Both the position numbers and the translations under genes were made by a program. The notes under the pieces were generated by a model. The model was not told the DNA's origin, made no database searches, and was given only the letters and a program-made list of their open reading frames with translations. A stretch of 64,000 nucleotides of DNA from contig WBMZ01010828.1 in the NCBI GenBank assembly GCA_013400975.1, positions 60,059 to 124,058 of the forward strand, given 5' to 3'. The stretch comes from Atrichornis clamosus. Its lineage: Eukaryota > Chordata > Aves > Passeriformes > Menuridae. This document shows positions 48,875 through 61,735 of this stretch, one piece after another (position 1 is the first letter of the stretch; every line of letters starts with the position of its first letter).

Positions 48875-49035
48875 GTCAATAATAATATTAAGCAGTTTCC
48901 CCTCCTGAGAGTTCAAAACACTTCGTTAAGAGGGTAATAATCACTAGCATCATTTTAAATGTGGGTTAAATACAGCATAAAACATTGAACTGACACACTG
49001 AATGTCAGAGTCAGCAATGGAGCTACAGATAAAAT
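48875..49035 (-). mobile_element. Possible ancient MIR/CORE-SINE remnant
   Basis: Read on the minus strand, the order is GTAGCTCCATTGCTGACTCTG, then CACATTTAAAATGATGCTAG with TGATTATTACC, then GAAGTGTTTTGAACTCTCAG, and TTAATATTATTATTG at the end. This parallels the MIR-type consensus (CTCTGCCACTGACT; CATCTGTAAAATGGGGATAATAATACC; AAGCGCTTTGAGATCCTC; TATTATTATT). Order and spacing fit, but identity is low. The call is based on remembered consensus. Confidence 0.48.
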
Positions 49036-52000
49036 CTGGGTACACTAAACCTCAATTAAACCAGAAACCCTGGTTCAGATTCCCTCCCAGGGCACACCAT
49101 ACCATTTTATTATAGGTTTTCACTCTTTTTAGAAGTTTGGCTTTGAAAATGAAAATGACTTGTCACTGGACTCATTAGAGAGGAATCTAATAGCTGAATG
49201 CAAACATTAAAGCTAAACACAGATACATTCCTGTATTGAAGGCTGCTGATTTCTTTGCACTTTGGTATGTTGCATATAAAGTAATGATATAGAAAAATAT
49301 AGAAAAGTTGTCTTGCACCTAAGGAGAATTATTCCTTGTACTTAAATAGTCTAAATTCTATTTTGAGTCTGCTGCAAATGTCCTGTGTGATTTAGAACTA
49401 CCTTTCAGCCTCACTGAGATACAGTTTTGTAAGTAAAAATTTCTAAATGTCTCTGAGACAGAAATAAAATTGCTAAAAATGTTTTAGTTCAATGATTTAA
49501 AGGCTCTATGATAATTTTAGAAAAAGCAGTACTTGTTTTGGTTAAACAGAAAAGTTGCATCACTGCTATTCTCTGTCCCTCCATATTTTATCCATTTTTT
49601 AGAAACCTTGCACCTGCCTTTCATTGTTTTGGTCCAGTTAATACAAAGAGACATTATTAATATAGTTCTGTCAAGCATTATTAGGAAATATTTTCATTAT
49701 GTGATTAATACATTTCAACGTATTGGAATTTATAGTAGATTTGTACAAGAATGAGTGCTGCTAATGTACCATGAATACCCGACTATCATTAATGTAATGA
49801 TAGCAAAGGTCTCAGTCTCTTTATCAACTGTATTTAAGTCACTTGTCTTTTTTATATAATTACGAATTTTTCTTCATATTGGCTAAAGAAATATAAGGAA
49901 TCTTTCTTTCTAGTGCAAACTACTATGCCTTTAATTATTAACCTGCAAGACTGTATTGCTTGTCTTTTTTTGTAAGATCAGAGGCACAATCCATAACCCA
50001 AACAAATACAACATGATACCAAAAACTATGTCACAGCAAAATAAAAAAGAGAGATTGAGCAATGAAAAAGAACAACACAATCATGCAGAATTACAACAAT
50101 GAAGAAAAATTATTAAGCAAGATAAAGCATAATCTCATTAGACAGTCTCTTATCCCCAAAGGTTTGAAAAGCATTTTCCCCATTAAAAATTTATCTGAAA
50201 ATTTTTCACTACATACCTCCCTTCTCTACAGCAGCTTGACTGTTGCCATAATTTGGTACTACAGGTCTTAATTCTGAATGTAAAAATAACAAAGTTTTAT
50301 TATTTCTTTCCCCGGTGAGTATATATGCTAATGACTATGAATTCAGGTTTTCTTCAAGCTACGCATTTACGTTAAAATTGACTTTTAAGGGTCTTTTGAA
50401 TGAAAGCAAGGAAAGACTTAGAAAACTGTTTGAAGGAGTATTATGTTTTCAATGACAAATACTGTTAAAGAACAGCTTAGTTTAGCCACTCTTGCCATTA
50501 TATATTTAATAGTGTTAAGAGTACTGAATAAGAAAATGGATGTAATGCTGAAATTTTATGTCTCTAAACCATATTTTTGACAAGCCTGTGTATTAGCTTA
50601 GAAGTAATTAGAACTAATAAAAAGTAACACTCCAAAAACTTTGTGATTTATTTCATTTTTATAGAGAAATTTGGAAGTTTAGGGTAACTGTTTGTTCTTA
50701 GGCCTAAAGAAAAAAACAAGTAAATATTCAAGGTTATTGAAGCTTTTTAAAGGAATGTAAGCAAGACCATCACATTCTATTAAAAGATTCAAAAGATTAC
50801 TAGGTCTTACTTTGTTGACTTATTTTTGTAAAAAACTTGTGGGAAAAATACAAGCCTGATCATTTATGTGTACACAATCAATATAAAAACAAAGAAATGA
50901 ATAACTGACTAAATCTTATTAATATGCCTAACATTAATACAACAGCTGATAGGCTATTTCCAACCTGAATACATAAAGAATACAGCCAAACAAATCACAA
51001 ATATATTTTGTGTCTTTAAATTTGTGGTGGCAGTTGAAAGTGGTATTGGGATCTGATCTTTGTTAAGAGAGAAAGAAAAGGTGAGAGGACTAGTTCCTTA
51101 TGAGATCATTTTGTATCATGTAAATTGCAATTTTGCTTTAATTAATGAACTGAAGTCTTGCTGTTCTAAGGTTTCTTCGTCGTTTTTACAGTACTATAAA
51201 AGGTGAAAACTAGAAAAATAGATTCTGCTTGATTATACAGCATTTTACATACTGGCAGTATGAACAGGAAGCTTGAAGTCAAAAGCTCTCTTGTATTTCA
51301 GCTGAGAGCTTTGGGATATAAATATAAATCTCCAAGTACTAGCTGTGGAGGCTTTGTCAGGCTGTAAAAATCGCTGCACTCAATGCATCATGAACAGAAA
51401 CACAGTCCATAACCCCAACAGGACAGTGCCAGTCAGGAACCTTCAGACTTCCTCCCACTTGCCTCTAACCATCATCTAGGAGAAGCCCTAAGGCACTTGA
51501 GGGTTGTGAAAGTATGTTTTTCATCCAAAGAATAAGAGTCAGCACTTGTGTATTTTTGGTTTTGTTTTGTTTTTTTGCAGGGGGTGGGACTTTTTTTCTA
51601 CAGCTTTTAAAACATTATTTGTCACTTTGACAAGTGACTTTAGAAGGGATCGATAAGTAATGCTGGGACTCAAAGGTCCCCTTTCCTTGATCAAATCTTC
51701 AGTTTGAATAAACATTTTTCGTACACCTACAGAACTTTTTAAAAAAACCTAAAGAGGATATACACTCCCTAAGCAGTGAGTTGGTTCCATGTAATTGTCC
51801 TCTTCTTTAAACCCTTCTTTAGGAAGCTCTGGCCTTTCTGAACCCTATAAGATTTTCACACGCACAGAATATTTTCCTCAGTGTCAGTTTTCCCCCTGAA
51901 CAGCTCTGCATTCTGATTATGAATTTTTTGACCTTGACAGGATAAATAAATAAATATTGTTGTTTGATTCATCCCTGCTGGAATACTGAAAGGTACAGAC

Positions 52001-55000
52001 AGAACATGTTAATATGCACAATAGGGGTTTGTTACTGATTCTGAAAACAACCTGGTCCATCCCAAATTAGTAAAAGTCCACAGAGCAATGAGAATAAAAG
52101 CTTGTTGTTTCCTTTTTTAAAAATTAATGTCCTTCTGAGAGACCTTCTGAAAAACTAGGTATTTGGCGTCGCGGTCAGCTGCATGAGATTGAGTACTATT
52201 CAAGAAAATACCTGCTTCCCAGGGCTACTTTGCACAGTGGAAGACTGAACCCACTAAACAAGACTTAAGTCTCATCCCAAGCAAATTCAGTGATGATATC
52301 AAAAATATGCCATATATTTTCTTAAGGTGTAACCACTACAGGAATTTTCAAGGAAAATAATTTCCTATGATTAAAGACATTAGGCACAAAAGAAATTCGA
52401 TGTAGAAGACAGAAACAAAATGTGGTTATTTTATTGAAAGTCTTTTAAATGATCCCCATTGCACAAATGATGTTTCTATTCTCACATTCCATTTTAAAAA
52501 ATTCTTTACTTTCCCAATAAATTCACTGTCTTTGACATGAATATTCTTCAAGACAGAGGTAGAAGATTTTGCTGGTTGCAACCAGGACAGGATACGCTTC
52601 ATAAAATCACTTAATAATTCATCACGGTCTCACATTGCACAAGATAAACTAGTTACAGTAGATAATACAGGAAGTTTGATAGGTTAAAAAGAGAGCCATC
52701 AAATAATGCCTGGATTTTGTAAGTTATTTCATTTAGATTTAGAGAGAAAAAAAAAAAGAAAAGAAAAAGAAGTCATGTCTAAACACAGAAATTAAGTTTT
52801 CACAGAACCATCTTATCTTGAAAATATTACTAGTTCACAGAAAAAAAATATATATTAGTGGCTGGATAAATTGAGAGAAATAATATCCTGTTTTAATATA
52901 AAATTTTAGAAAAAAAACCACAAGCAACTAATAAACTTTTTGTCTGAACTTCCTAATCGACCAAAAAGAACTTTTCAAAAATTTAAGTTTAGAGGGGAAT
53001 GATTGCTCATTATTGTAGGAAGAAATTATTTTTCCTTGGTTAGGTTTGGGAGCTGGTCAGTCTGCATACAGTGAAGAAATGTGAGCATAATATGAAGTAA
53101 ACAGTCTTTATAATTTGGAGGCAGTCAGTGAGATTGTATGGACTTGCTGACAGCTTGGTTTGACATATTCTCCCTTTACTTCTACTCAGGAAGGTTTATT
53201 AGTGATTCTCTCAATCTCCCTAGCCTGCAAAACATCAGACCTCTACCTTAGATGCATGAGGTAATACATAACTCCTGTCTGTCCTTAACATTTCCAAACC
53301 TGCCAAGTGTCAGGGATCACTGATCACACTGGAAGTCCGCCACAAAGTGGAACAAGGTGTTTAAAACAAGCAATTTCTCTTCATTACTTTGACCTCTACA
53401 AATGGCCTCATAGTTTCATTAGCAGTTCAGACAAGGTAGAATACTAGTTCTGATTTGGAGGAGAAAATAAACTATCATCTTACACTCTCTCAGTGTAGTG
53501 TAATAGAGAATTCAGTCTCTTGGTTCATGGTGAGGTCTGCAAAATGGATATAGACCCCAACATATCAGGCACTGTGGCATCATTAACCCAATCCAGAGTC
53601 TAGAATGGTGTCTGAATGTGCTTATGTTTTGGGTTCATTACCTTTTTTTTAGTCAAGTTAAACACACCTGAAATCCTTCTCAAAGAAAAGCTTAACCCTT
53701 GCTAGAAATAATTATTTTCAAATGGTTTTTTTTCTGATGGAAGCAGCAGACCCATTATAGATAAAATGTCAGCTGTCCCCATGAAAACGTCTGAAAGCTA
53801 GGACTCCATCTGAAAGTATAGCACTTTCCTTTTTTGGCCTAATTTACTTTAGAATGGATTCAAGGACAGGATAGAGATTTTCCTCCTCTTTGACAAGGTG
53901 TTTTGGAATATGGAAGTTGCAGCATTTGAACACTTTTGCAGAAGAGTGAATGGGTCTTGGGTCTCCTGCTTCCTAGTTGTATTCTGCAGACATTATGCTA
54001 TTGCATAAAAATGGGAATCTGATTTTTTAAAAAAACCTCACAGAGAATGAGAGCTTGGGACAAACTAAGGGAAAAAGATCAATCTGAACTCCCTGAATAC
54101 TATGATTTACATACAGATTTATACATACTTAAAAGCACAGGATGGAAAGTTCTTAAAATATAATATTCTTTTTCTTCTTAGTTTGTTACCCCCCACCTAA
54201 TTAAAAGATTGACCTATCAGCCAATATTCTGACTAAGATGGTGATACCCATTACCTGTAACTCATGCACACTTTTTGATGACAAAAATTAACCATCTTCC
54301 TTTCAAAACTAGATAATGCCTAAATGCATATTTTCTTGAAAGTAAGCAATGTCTTCAGACAAAAGCTTTGGTTCTCTCACTGTGTCATGACGACACAGAA
54401 TTTTATAAGACTGTATTAACCAAATTTTTTTTAAAAATAAGTGAATATTCTAAAAAATTCTCATGTTGTGTTACCAAAATTGAGATAACTCCAAAAAAAA
54501 AAATAAAACAAACACTCTCTCCCCTCCTACAGAATGCACCAACAGATCTACAAAATGTGTGAAGTGATATAATCATGGTTCTCAGTATTGCTTTGTAACC
54601 ACTGTAAGAGAACCACAGGGAGATGATAGTCCCAATTTAGAGGTGTTTTTCTCCATAATGAAAAATACTAGTTGAGGAATTATTTTAAAGTATAAAATAC
54701 TGTTTTAAAATAAATCAGGTGATAAAAAGGAGATTTTCAGCATAGCTCCACTGGAGACAAAGGAACTTACTGATATTAACTGCAGATTTCATTATTATTT
54801 GATATTCAGGGAGCTCAGTGATGAAAGAGCTGTAAGGCAAACAGTGAAACAGATGAGGAAAAGGGAGAAGTAAGGGATGAAAAGGCATGCAGAATACATA
54901 TTCATGCTGGTAAGGCAAATCATCTGTCCCTCCAGAAATCCCAGCAAGCACAGAGAGACCACATGTCCTTTGGAAACACCTACCATAACTACTGAGAACT

Positions 55001-58000
55001 CACTCAATCTCATTATAGTCCTTCCTGAGGCTTGTCTGCCTCTCTCCTTCCAAGTCATATAGTGGAATAATTATCTAAGGACAGAACTGTGCAGGATCTC
55101 AGTCTCCCTTTGGGCCCTGTCAGCTGATATGGTTCAAACCATAGCAATTAAAGTAATCAAGATTTAAAAATTGGGTTGGAGGTAAGCCTTATTTCTCTGA
55201 GTTTCTGTTTTATTGCACCTGGAATTTTTACGCAAATTAGTCTTCTGAAGGAGCAATATCTGCTAACCTGCAGAAAAATGCATGTGGCACTCTTCCTGTT
55301 AAAAAAAAAAAAAGTATAAAATCAATATCCCCGTACTTGTAAGAGATAACTTAAAATGTTGCAAATACTGATATGAAAGGGCCCTGTTCAAAAGCCATTA
55401 GTATGCTTTACAGTGTGTGTTTCTTTCCGTTTACTGCAATGAGATGCTAGGATAGGACTTAACACACTAAGGGAAATTTGGGCATGCCTAATGATGTCAA
55501 GTGCAAGTAATCATGTCAGCTCTGCCCACAGCTGGAGCTGGCAGATGAGGCTTATTAGTACATCCCAGCTGTACATTGATGATCCTGAACGCAGCTCAGA
55601 ATGGAGCCCATTTTATGACTACTGATATAAAGCAGGCATGCTACTCTCTATGCCTGAGCATATCATGTTTTCCACTGATCGTTCTATGCATGTTTGAGCC
55701 CCACATAACCCAGTCAGCATGCTCCTACCTTAATTTAACACTCCAAACATCATCTACTTCAGTACCAGTTACTTGGTTTAGATTGGAAATGCACAGTTGC
55801 TGATTGTCACACAGCTGTTATTTCCACGAACAAATGTACGTCATTCTTCAAATATTTTTCCTGAGGATTCATAGTTCATATGTTATGAGGAACTAAAATA
55901 TACAAATAAATCTTATTTTAAAAATTAAAGCTTATTTTATTCAAGCTAGTTATTGAGTGGAGGTGCGGTCTAACCTGGGTAGTAAATCTGCTGCTGGGTA
56001 GTAAATCTTTCTTCTTTGAGTTAAATTCCATTAAGAACTTCCAATTCTTGTGTATAAATACTACTGTTTCAGAAGGACTAGGCTTTATCTAATACAAAGC
56101 AGGCGTATACTCATTCCTGTGTTCTGAGGAACACATAAACTGCCAAAACATTGTGTAACGGAACAAGAGCATTTGCTCTCAGTAGTTTTTTGTGAACAAA
56201 AGAACTGGTTTTGCTGACAAAGTCCTACTGATGGTGCTTCTCTTTGTGGAAGTCAGAGCAGATTGATACAGAGTCAGAGGATTCAGAAGAATCTATGATT
56301 CCAGTTATTCCCATCATGGAAGCAGTTTACCTACTTGTGTAAAAGTAAGAATGTCATACAAGCATTTAGGACAAGATCAGAGACTGTAACACCCCTAAAA
56401 ATCCGAGGTGTACTTGTGTTTACTGTCCTCAGCCTCTCACTGATATTATCAAATACTTTCAGCAATATTGCTTCTTATTTCAAATCACCTCCCTATAGCT
56501 CTTTCTCTAACAGCCTCATGCATTCAAGCTTGGTGCACAGGGACATTATCTAAGTCAAAATCATAAAACAGAATTAAATAAAAACTCTGCAACTAAATTT
56601 TTAAAGTAATTGTTGGAGACTTTTATTTTGTTCACTTACAAATTCTTTAGTTTAAACTTTTCTGTTTCTGCAGGTTGTGTGGGTGGACCAGCATTTTTAA
56701 AACAAATCCTATATAATTTTTGAGGCTACCATGTCAATAGTTTAAAATCAAACAACCCTGCTTTTTTGAAGTTGTTGTCAGGGCCTTGAGTGCATCAAAA
56801 GGCTTTGCAACATGTCTCACCTAACTCTGCAGTCCAGGTGTTTATTAGCTCTCAGATGTGTGGAAATTAAAGTTTCACATCATGCTTGGATCAGACAGAT
56901 GTGAGCTTTACCATGTTGAGGCTCCAGTTCTTGCCCTTGATTCTTGCCTGATCTATAAAATCCAGTTCAACACATACATTTGCACCTAGTCAGGTACCTT
57001 CTTGATTCTTTCATTCTGACTTAATTTCCTGGCTTGATCTTGGATCTGCCACATTACTGAAAACATTTCTGGTCATCTCTGGACTGTGACTGACCCTAGT
57101 TGTGATCACTGGACCTGCTCTTCTTCTCCTGTTAGTGTGCTATTAAAAGGCAGCCTTTGCCTGCCTTGTCAGCTCTGCTCTTGGCCTGCCTTCTCTTTCT
57201 TATTTTTGTTGCTACTTGACAGCAAATATATGGACAAAAAAATTTAAATCTGAGGTGGTTTTAGCTACTCATTTGAAAAAGTAGAGTATCACTTTAGGTT
57301 CCTTCTGAAATTAAAGCACAAAATCCTGAAAAACTCATCCCAATAATATAATGGGTTTAGAACCTCTGACATGCAAAAAAAAAAATCATATTATTTTTGT
57401 TCCAGTCAAAAGTGATGGATGGCAACTCACCTTTTGTCTGACTGACCACTCTCATTTGTATAATCACTAGCACACATGAATAATCATGATTTGAGTTATT
57501 TAAACTGAAAAACAGAAAAATAACAAAGTACCTTTGTTTCTTAAGAATGCGTCTCATACTAAGTATTTCTACATTTGAAAAATTCTGGGTTATCCAATAT
57601 ATTATGCAGATATAATTTACTCCACCAAAACTAATAGCCATTGTTCATGCCCACCATTTAAGTCTTATTTTACATACAGAGATAACAAACAACTCTAAAT
57701 AAATACAAGTATTAATAGAAAAAAAGGAAGACTACACATCACCAAAAATTTTCTAGCAATTTTTATGCCCTGTATACCTTAGACTATGCCAGTGGTACTC
57801 ACACATGAGTCACAAGAAGAAGAAGTGGAAACATTTTATATCTCATCATCTCAGCATAAAACTGTTAAGGATTTTTCCATTGCAGCATTCTGTACTGGAG
57901 AGATTGCTCAGAGATTGTGGACTCTCTAAAGAACAGCAGTGCAAGATAGTGTAATAACAAACAATAAAAAGCATGAAATAAAACATTTTGTTTTATAAGT

Positions 58001-58031
58001 TCTTTTAAGGAAAGTCTCAAAGAATTACAGA
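49036..58031. other. 9 kb without recognised gene or clear mobile element
   Basis: No exon, RNA gene or definite repeat could be supported. A segment at 55,440-55,620 has several CAGCTG E-boxes, TAAT cores and low A/T runs and looks like possible conserved non-coding DNA. The part at about 56,760-57,240 is pyrimidine-rich, with quasi-repeated CTGGACCTGCTC/GGATCTGCC phrases, and could be an unclassified old repeat. Confidence 0.5.
55975..56007 (+). repeat. Short tandem duplication
   Basis: CTGGGTAGTAAATCT occurs at 55,975-55,989 and again at 55,993-56,007, separated by GCTG... (period 18). This is a local slippage-type duplication. Confidence 0.85.
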
Positions 58032-58088
58032 AGGACTTGATTATCTTAGAAGTTTTTTCCAGCCTAAACAATTATATGATTCTATGAA
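58032..58088 (+). mobile_element. CR1 3'-tail remnant, very short
   Basis: GGACTTGATTATCTTAGAAG, then TTTTTTCCAGCCTAAACAAT and TATGATTCTATGA match the last ~55 bases of a plus-strand CR1 (GGACTTGATGATCTTAGAGG, CTTTTCCAACCTAAATGATT, CTATGATTCTATGA). The upstream body is absent, so it is either an extremely truncated CR1 or the tail of a CR1-mobilised SINE whose head has decayed. Confidence 0.72.
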
Positions 58089-59454
58089 ATAATAGTATTT
58101 TATGCCTCTCAATACCTCTGTGTGGGAGAGAAAAGCTATATGATCCTCTGTCAGTAAGGACAGAAATATTAATTGTATTAAGTATGAATAATTTGCAATA
58201 TTTGCTGTAAATAGATAATGATCTCAATTATAAAAAGTAGGAAAACAAACACTTTTAAATATAAATTTGAGGAAACTGTTCTCACAAACCTCAGAGCTAC
58301 CATTACAGACTTAAAGGCCTTTAGGATACTTATATTTGTATTAAAACTTCCGAAGGTTTTCAGTTTTGAAGTTTTTTCCTCTCTAACAGAGGCAGAAAGC
58401 TTCTTATATATACTTTCATAAAATGTGAAAAATTTTACCTCAGCAGTGAATCAGGAATGATAGATTGTTGTTCACACTAAATTTAAGAGAGAGACAGGTG
58501 GAAAAAAATGCTTCTTTTAAATGTCTTACTCTTTCAAAACTATCAAAATAAAACTGGGGTAAAAAACCAGTGTGAATATTTCATTATTACATTATTCTAT
58601 TTTTGTGAAACCAGAGAAAATAAATTAATTATTTCCTTAAGGAGTCTTCCCAATGAGTGTCCAAGGCAGTTTGTTTTCTAGAACTCAGGTAAGTTTTGAA
58701 GCTTCATATTCAGTCTCTTTTCAGACTTCTGTCACTCTCTTTTTGTTTGCCTCTTAACTAATACCTCTTTGACTACCAGCAATTAAATATATCTTCAAAA
58801 ACTAGACTCCCATTTTTCCTGGCAGAATTTTAAAGAAGTAATTAAGGAAAATAAAAACTAAAATCCAAACCAGACAAAATCAACCAATGAACCAACAAAA
58901 ACCCCTTCTACCCCCCTAAAATTAAGAGGGAAATAAAAAAAAATCTCTGATATTTTGAAGGAAAATTATGTTGTCATTTGTATGAACTGCAAATTTATTT
59001 GAACTTGTCTGTTAAAACTTCTCCTTTATTCTGAGTATCTAAGATGAGTGTGAATATTTATGTGTTGGGATGGCTGTCTTATAACTTTTACTTGGTTTAA
59101 ATAATAGTTTTTTCAATATTGTCTTTTTGTCGTGACATTAATATTTAAAGAACATTTTAAATTAAATGTAATGGAGCTAATTATGAGAGACCAAAGCATA
59201 GGTTAAATCCCCAGACACACACTGGAATTTATTAATTTCTTCCATATGCATTTTCAATAAATTGTACCAGCTTGCACACTAAAAACTTTTAGCTAGAAAG
59301 GCTTTTTAAGTTACTTTTTCCTCTCTGTTTCAGAACATGTGCCTCATGATTTTATGATATAGTACATAAACTCAATTTAGTACATGAACTCAGTTGCTCA
59401 TACTATCATAGAATGTCTATGCTAATGACATGAGAAGAGCTCTTTTGTCATATT

Positions 59455-59509
59455 AGATAGATAGAGAGAGATAGATGATCGATAGATAGATAGATAGATA
59501 GATAGATAA
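59455..59509 (+). repeat. (GATA)n microsatellite
   Basis: TAGATAGATAGAGAGAGATA, an interruption GATGATC, then about seven GATA units to 59,509. The interruption implies an older array with one recently expanded block. Confidence 0.95.
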
Positions 59510-61721
59510 CTTGTGCACTTAAATGTAGTGTAGTTTTCCAGTCACACTGTTCTCAACTGTGAACGGAAACCTGAAGGTATTGACATCTCTAAGAACAGAA
59601 CTGGATACATTATTCTGCTATCCTGAACTTGTCTGTAAGTACATTATATATTATAAAATCTGTGACAGATATATGTCTTCAAATTAAAGACTTTTACCCA
59701 GTTTAGCCAATAAAACAAAGTAAGTCTGCCAATTTCTCCATTAGAACCTTGCTGATAGGTTTTACTTAAATTACATAAAACTTCAAATTTTCTGTAATGA
59801 TTCCAAAAGTATGGCTATGTATAGAAATACAAATTACTAATTAAATATTAGTTTGAACTGATACAATGGTTGAATTTAATAGATCGCTGCAATATTCCAA
59901 ATAATTCCTTATTCTTTTTGAATTTTCAAACCTCAATTTCCAAATTACTTGCAATGTTTGGCTAACCATGATCATAATTCTAAGTGGTACTCCTTCCAGA
60001 GGATCCAGGAACTTAAACTAATTACTTAGCATTTAAGAAGTTTTAACCTAAGCACACAGGAACAGATGCTATGTTCATTTTGTTATGTCCTATTGTGCCT
60101 GTAAGAAATTATAGTGCTGAAGATGTATAAGATGGCTTTCATTATCCAGATGATTAGGTCTGCCAGGGGTTACCAGAAAAAAAAGGTTTTATAATTTTCT
60201 TTTTTTCTGCATATATATGAGTTTACTTGATTTTGGAAGGGAGGAGAAGTCATAGCAGGAGTGTTAAATTTCATCTATAAAAAGCATCCCACTGGAATTC
60301 TTAGCAAAAGTCATCTTTATGTCAAGGACATAGCATTTTTAAGAATAACATTTTGTTCTGAAGCCTGGAAAAGTTCAGATTACCTTGATATAAAAAACTA
60401 ATCACCATTTCAAAATGGAATTGATATAATTGAACTGAAATATCTATTCCCTTCACACTATCCTTTAATTGGAATTATTCCCTAGAATTTTGAAGATCAT
60501 GACTCTTGCCACTTTCAGCAACACGAGTAAGGTGAATTACTTGAAAGCTAAGTGCAAACTGACCTGTTTGACAGACGAGAAGACCTTGCAATCCATAGCT
60601 AAACTGATAGCGAGAAAAGGTAGAGAACATTTAACAACGTTATAAACAGGCATTTGTGGGTTGAATTACCTACCAATGGATTAAAATATAGATATTTTCA
60701 CTTCTGAGAATTACTAGGAAAGAGTATTATATGATTATTCAATTTTTAGCTAAAGCTGTTAGAGAACATTTTGATACGAATAATTTTGGAAAAAAAGTGA
60801 GTTTTCCTGGGAAAGGGGAGCAGGTTCCACTTTACAAATGCTTTTAAAATGTAATCTAGGAAAGTTACCTGAAAGTAAAGACTGCAGGCGTAGTCATTTT
60901 AGCTAAGTTGATTAAATATCAGTGTAGATACATCCCAGTTTTGAGAAGGTCATTTGCTAGGAAACGAATCATCCAAGTGTACCAGGCAATTAAAAGAATG
61001 CTAGGATATGCTCTTATCATTTAAGTCAAGAAAATAATTCTTGCAGAATGGAAATGTAAGAGAAAAGATACTTCACGGATCAACAGGTATTACTGGATAG
61101 ACAAATACTCGAAGAGATTTCTACCTGAAATAATTCAGAAAAACAGTAACATACCTCAAAAATAAGTAAAGAATAAGAATACTCTATCCCAAATTATAGA
61201 AATGTAAAGCGGATGAAATCTGGTCTGAAAAGAGAAATCTGTCTGAGAATCTGTTTCAAACTCTCTCACAGCTATAGATATTAGAAAATTATAATTACTT
61301 CTAAATGAATAAGGCATGAATGCAAGGGTGCACAAAGCAGAAGATGAAAAGCTATAACAAGAAAGATTATTTTATAAAATAAAAATAAGAGGATTTTACA
61401 AGCATGTGAAAATCATTTTAGTACAAAAATTTGAAAAACTGCTAAATGCCAGAGTTTGTACCTTCTTTCTACCTTTGAACAACTGAAGGTTTACTTCACC
61501 AATTTGTTGTGTGGCATGAACTCATAGCATGAATTAAATGATAGTAAGGGTTACTTTGTCTTTCAAGGAGCGATACCGACAGCATAACACTGAGAAATAC
61601 TATTGTTCTCCAAATCTTAACACTGACAAATACAGTATACTTTTTCATGCTTTACTACAAATAAAGTACAGTACAGTACACTATATTGTCAAGTTATTTT
61701 TGATAATACTGAGAATATTTT

Positions 61722-61735
61722 GTCTCTTAAGAGAC
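61722..61735. repeat. Perfect 14-bp palindrome
   Basis: GTCTCTTAAGAGAC is fully self-complementary with no loop. No known element end is recognised beside it. Confidence 0.9.

Noticed and set aside
59403..59425. ATCATAGAATG, similar to a CR1 terminal repeat
   Set aside because: The match is about 11 bases with no CR1 body beside it, so it is likely chance.
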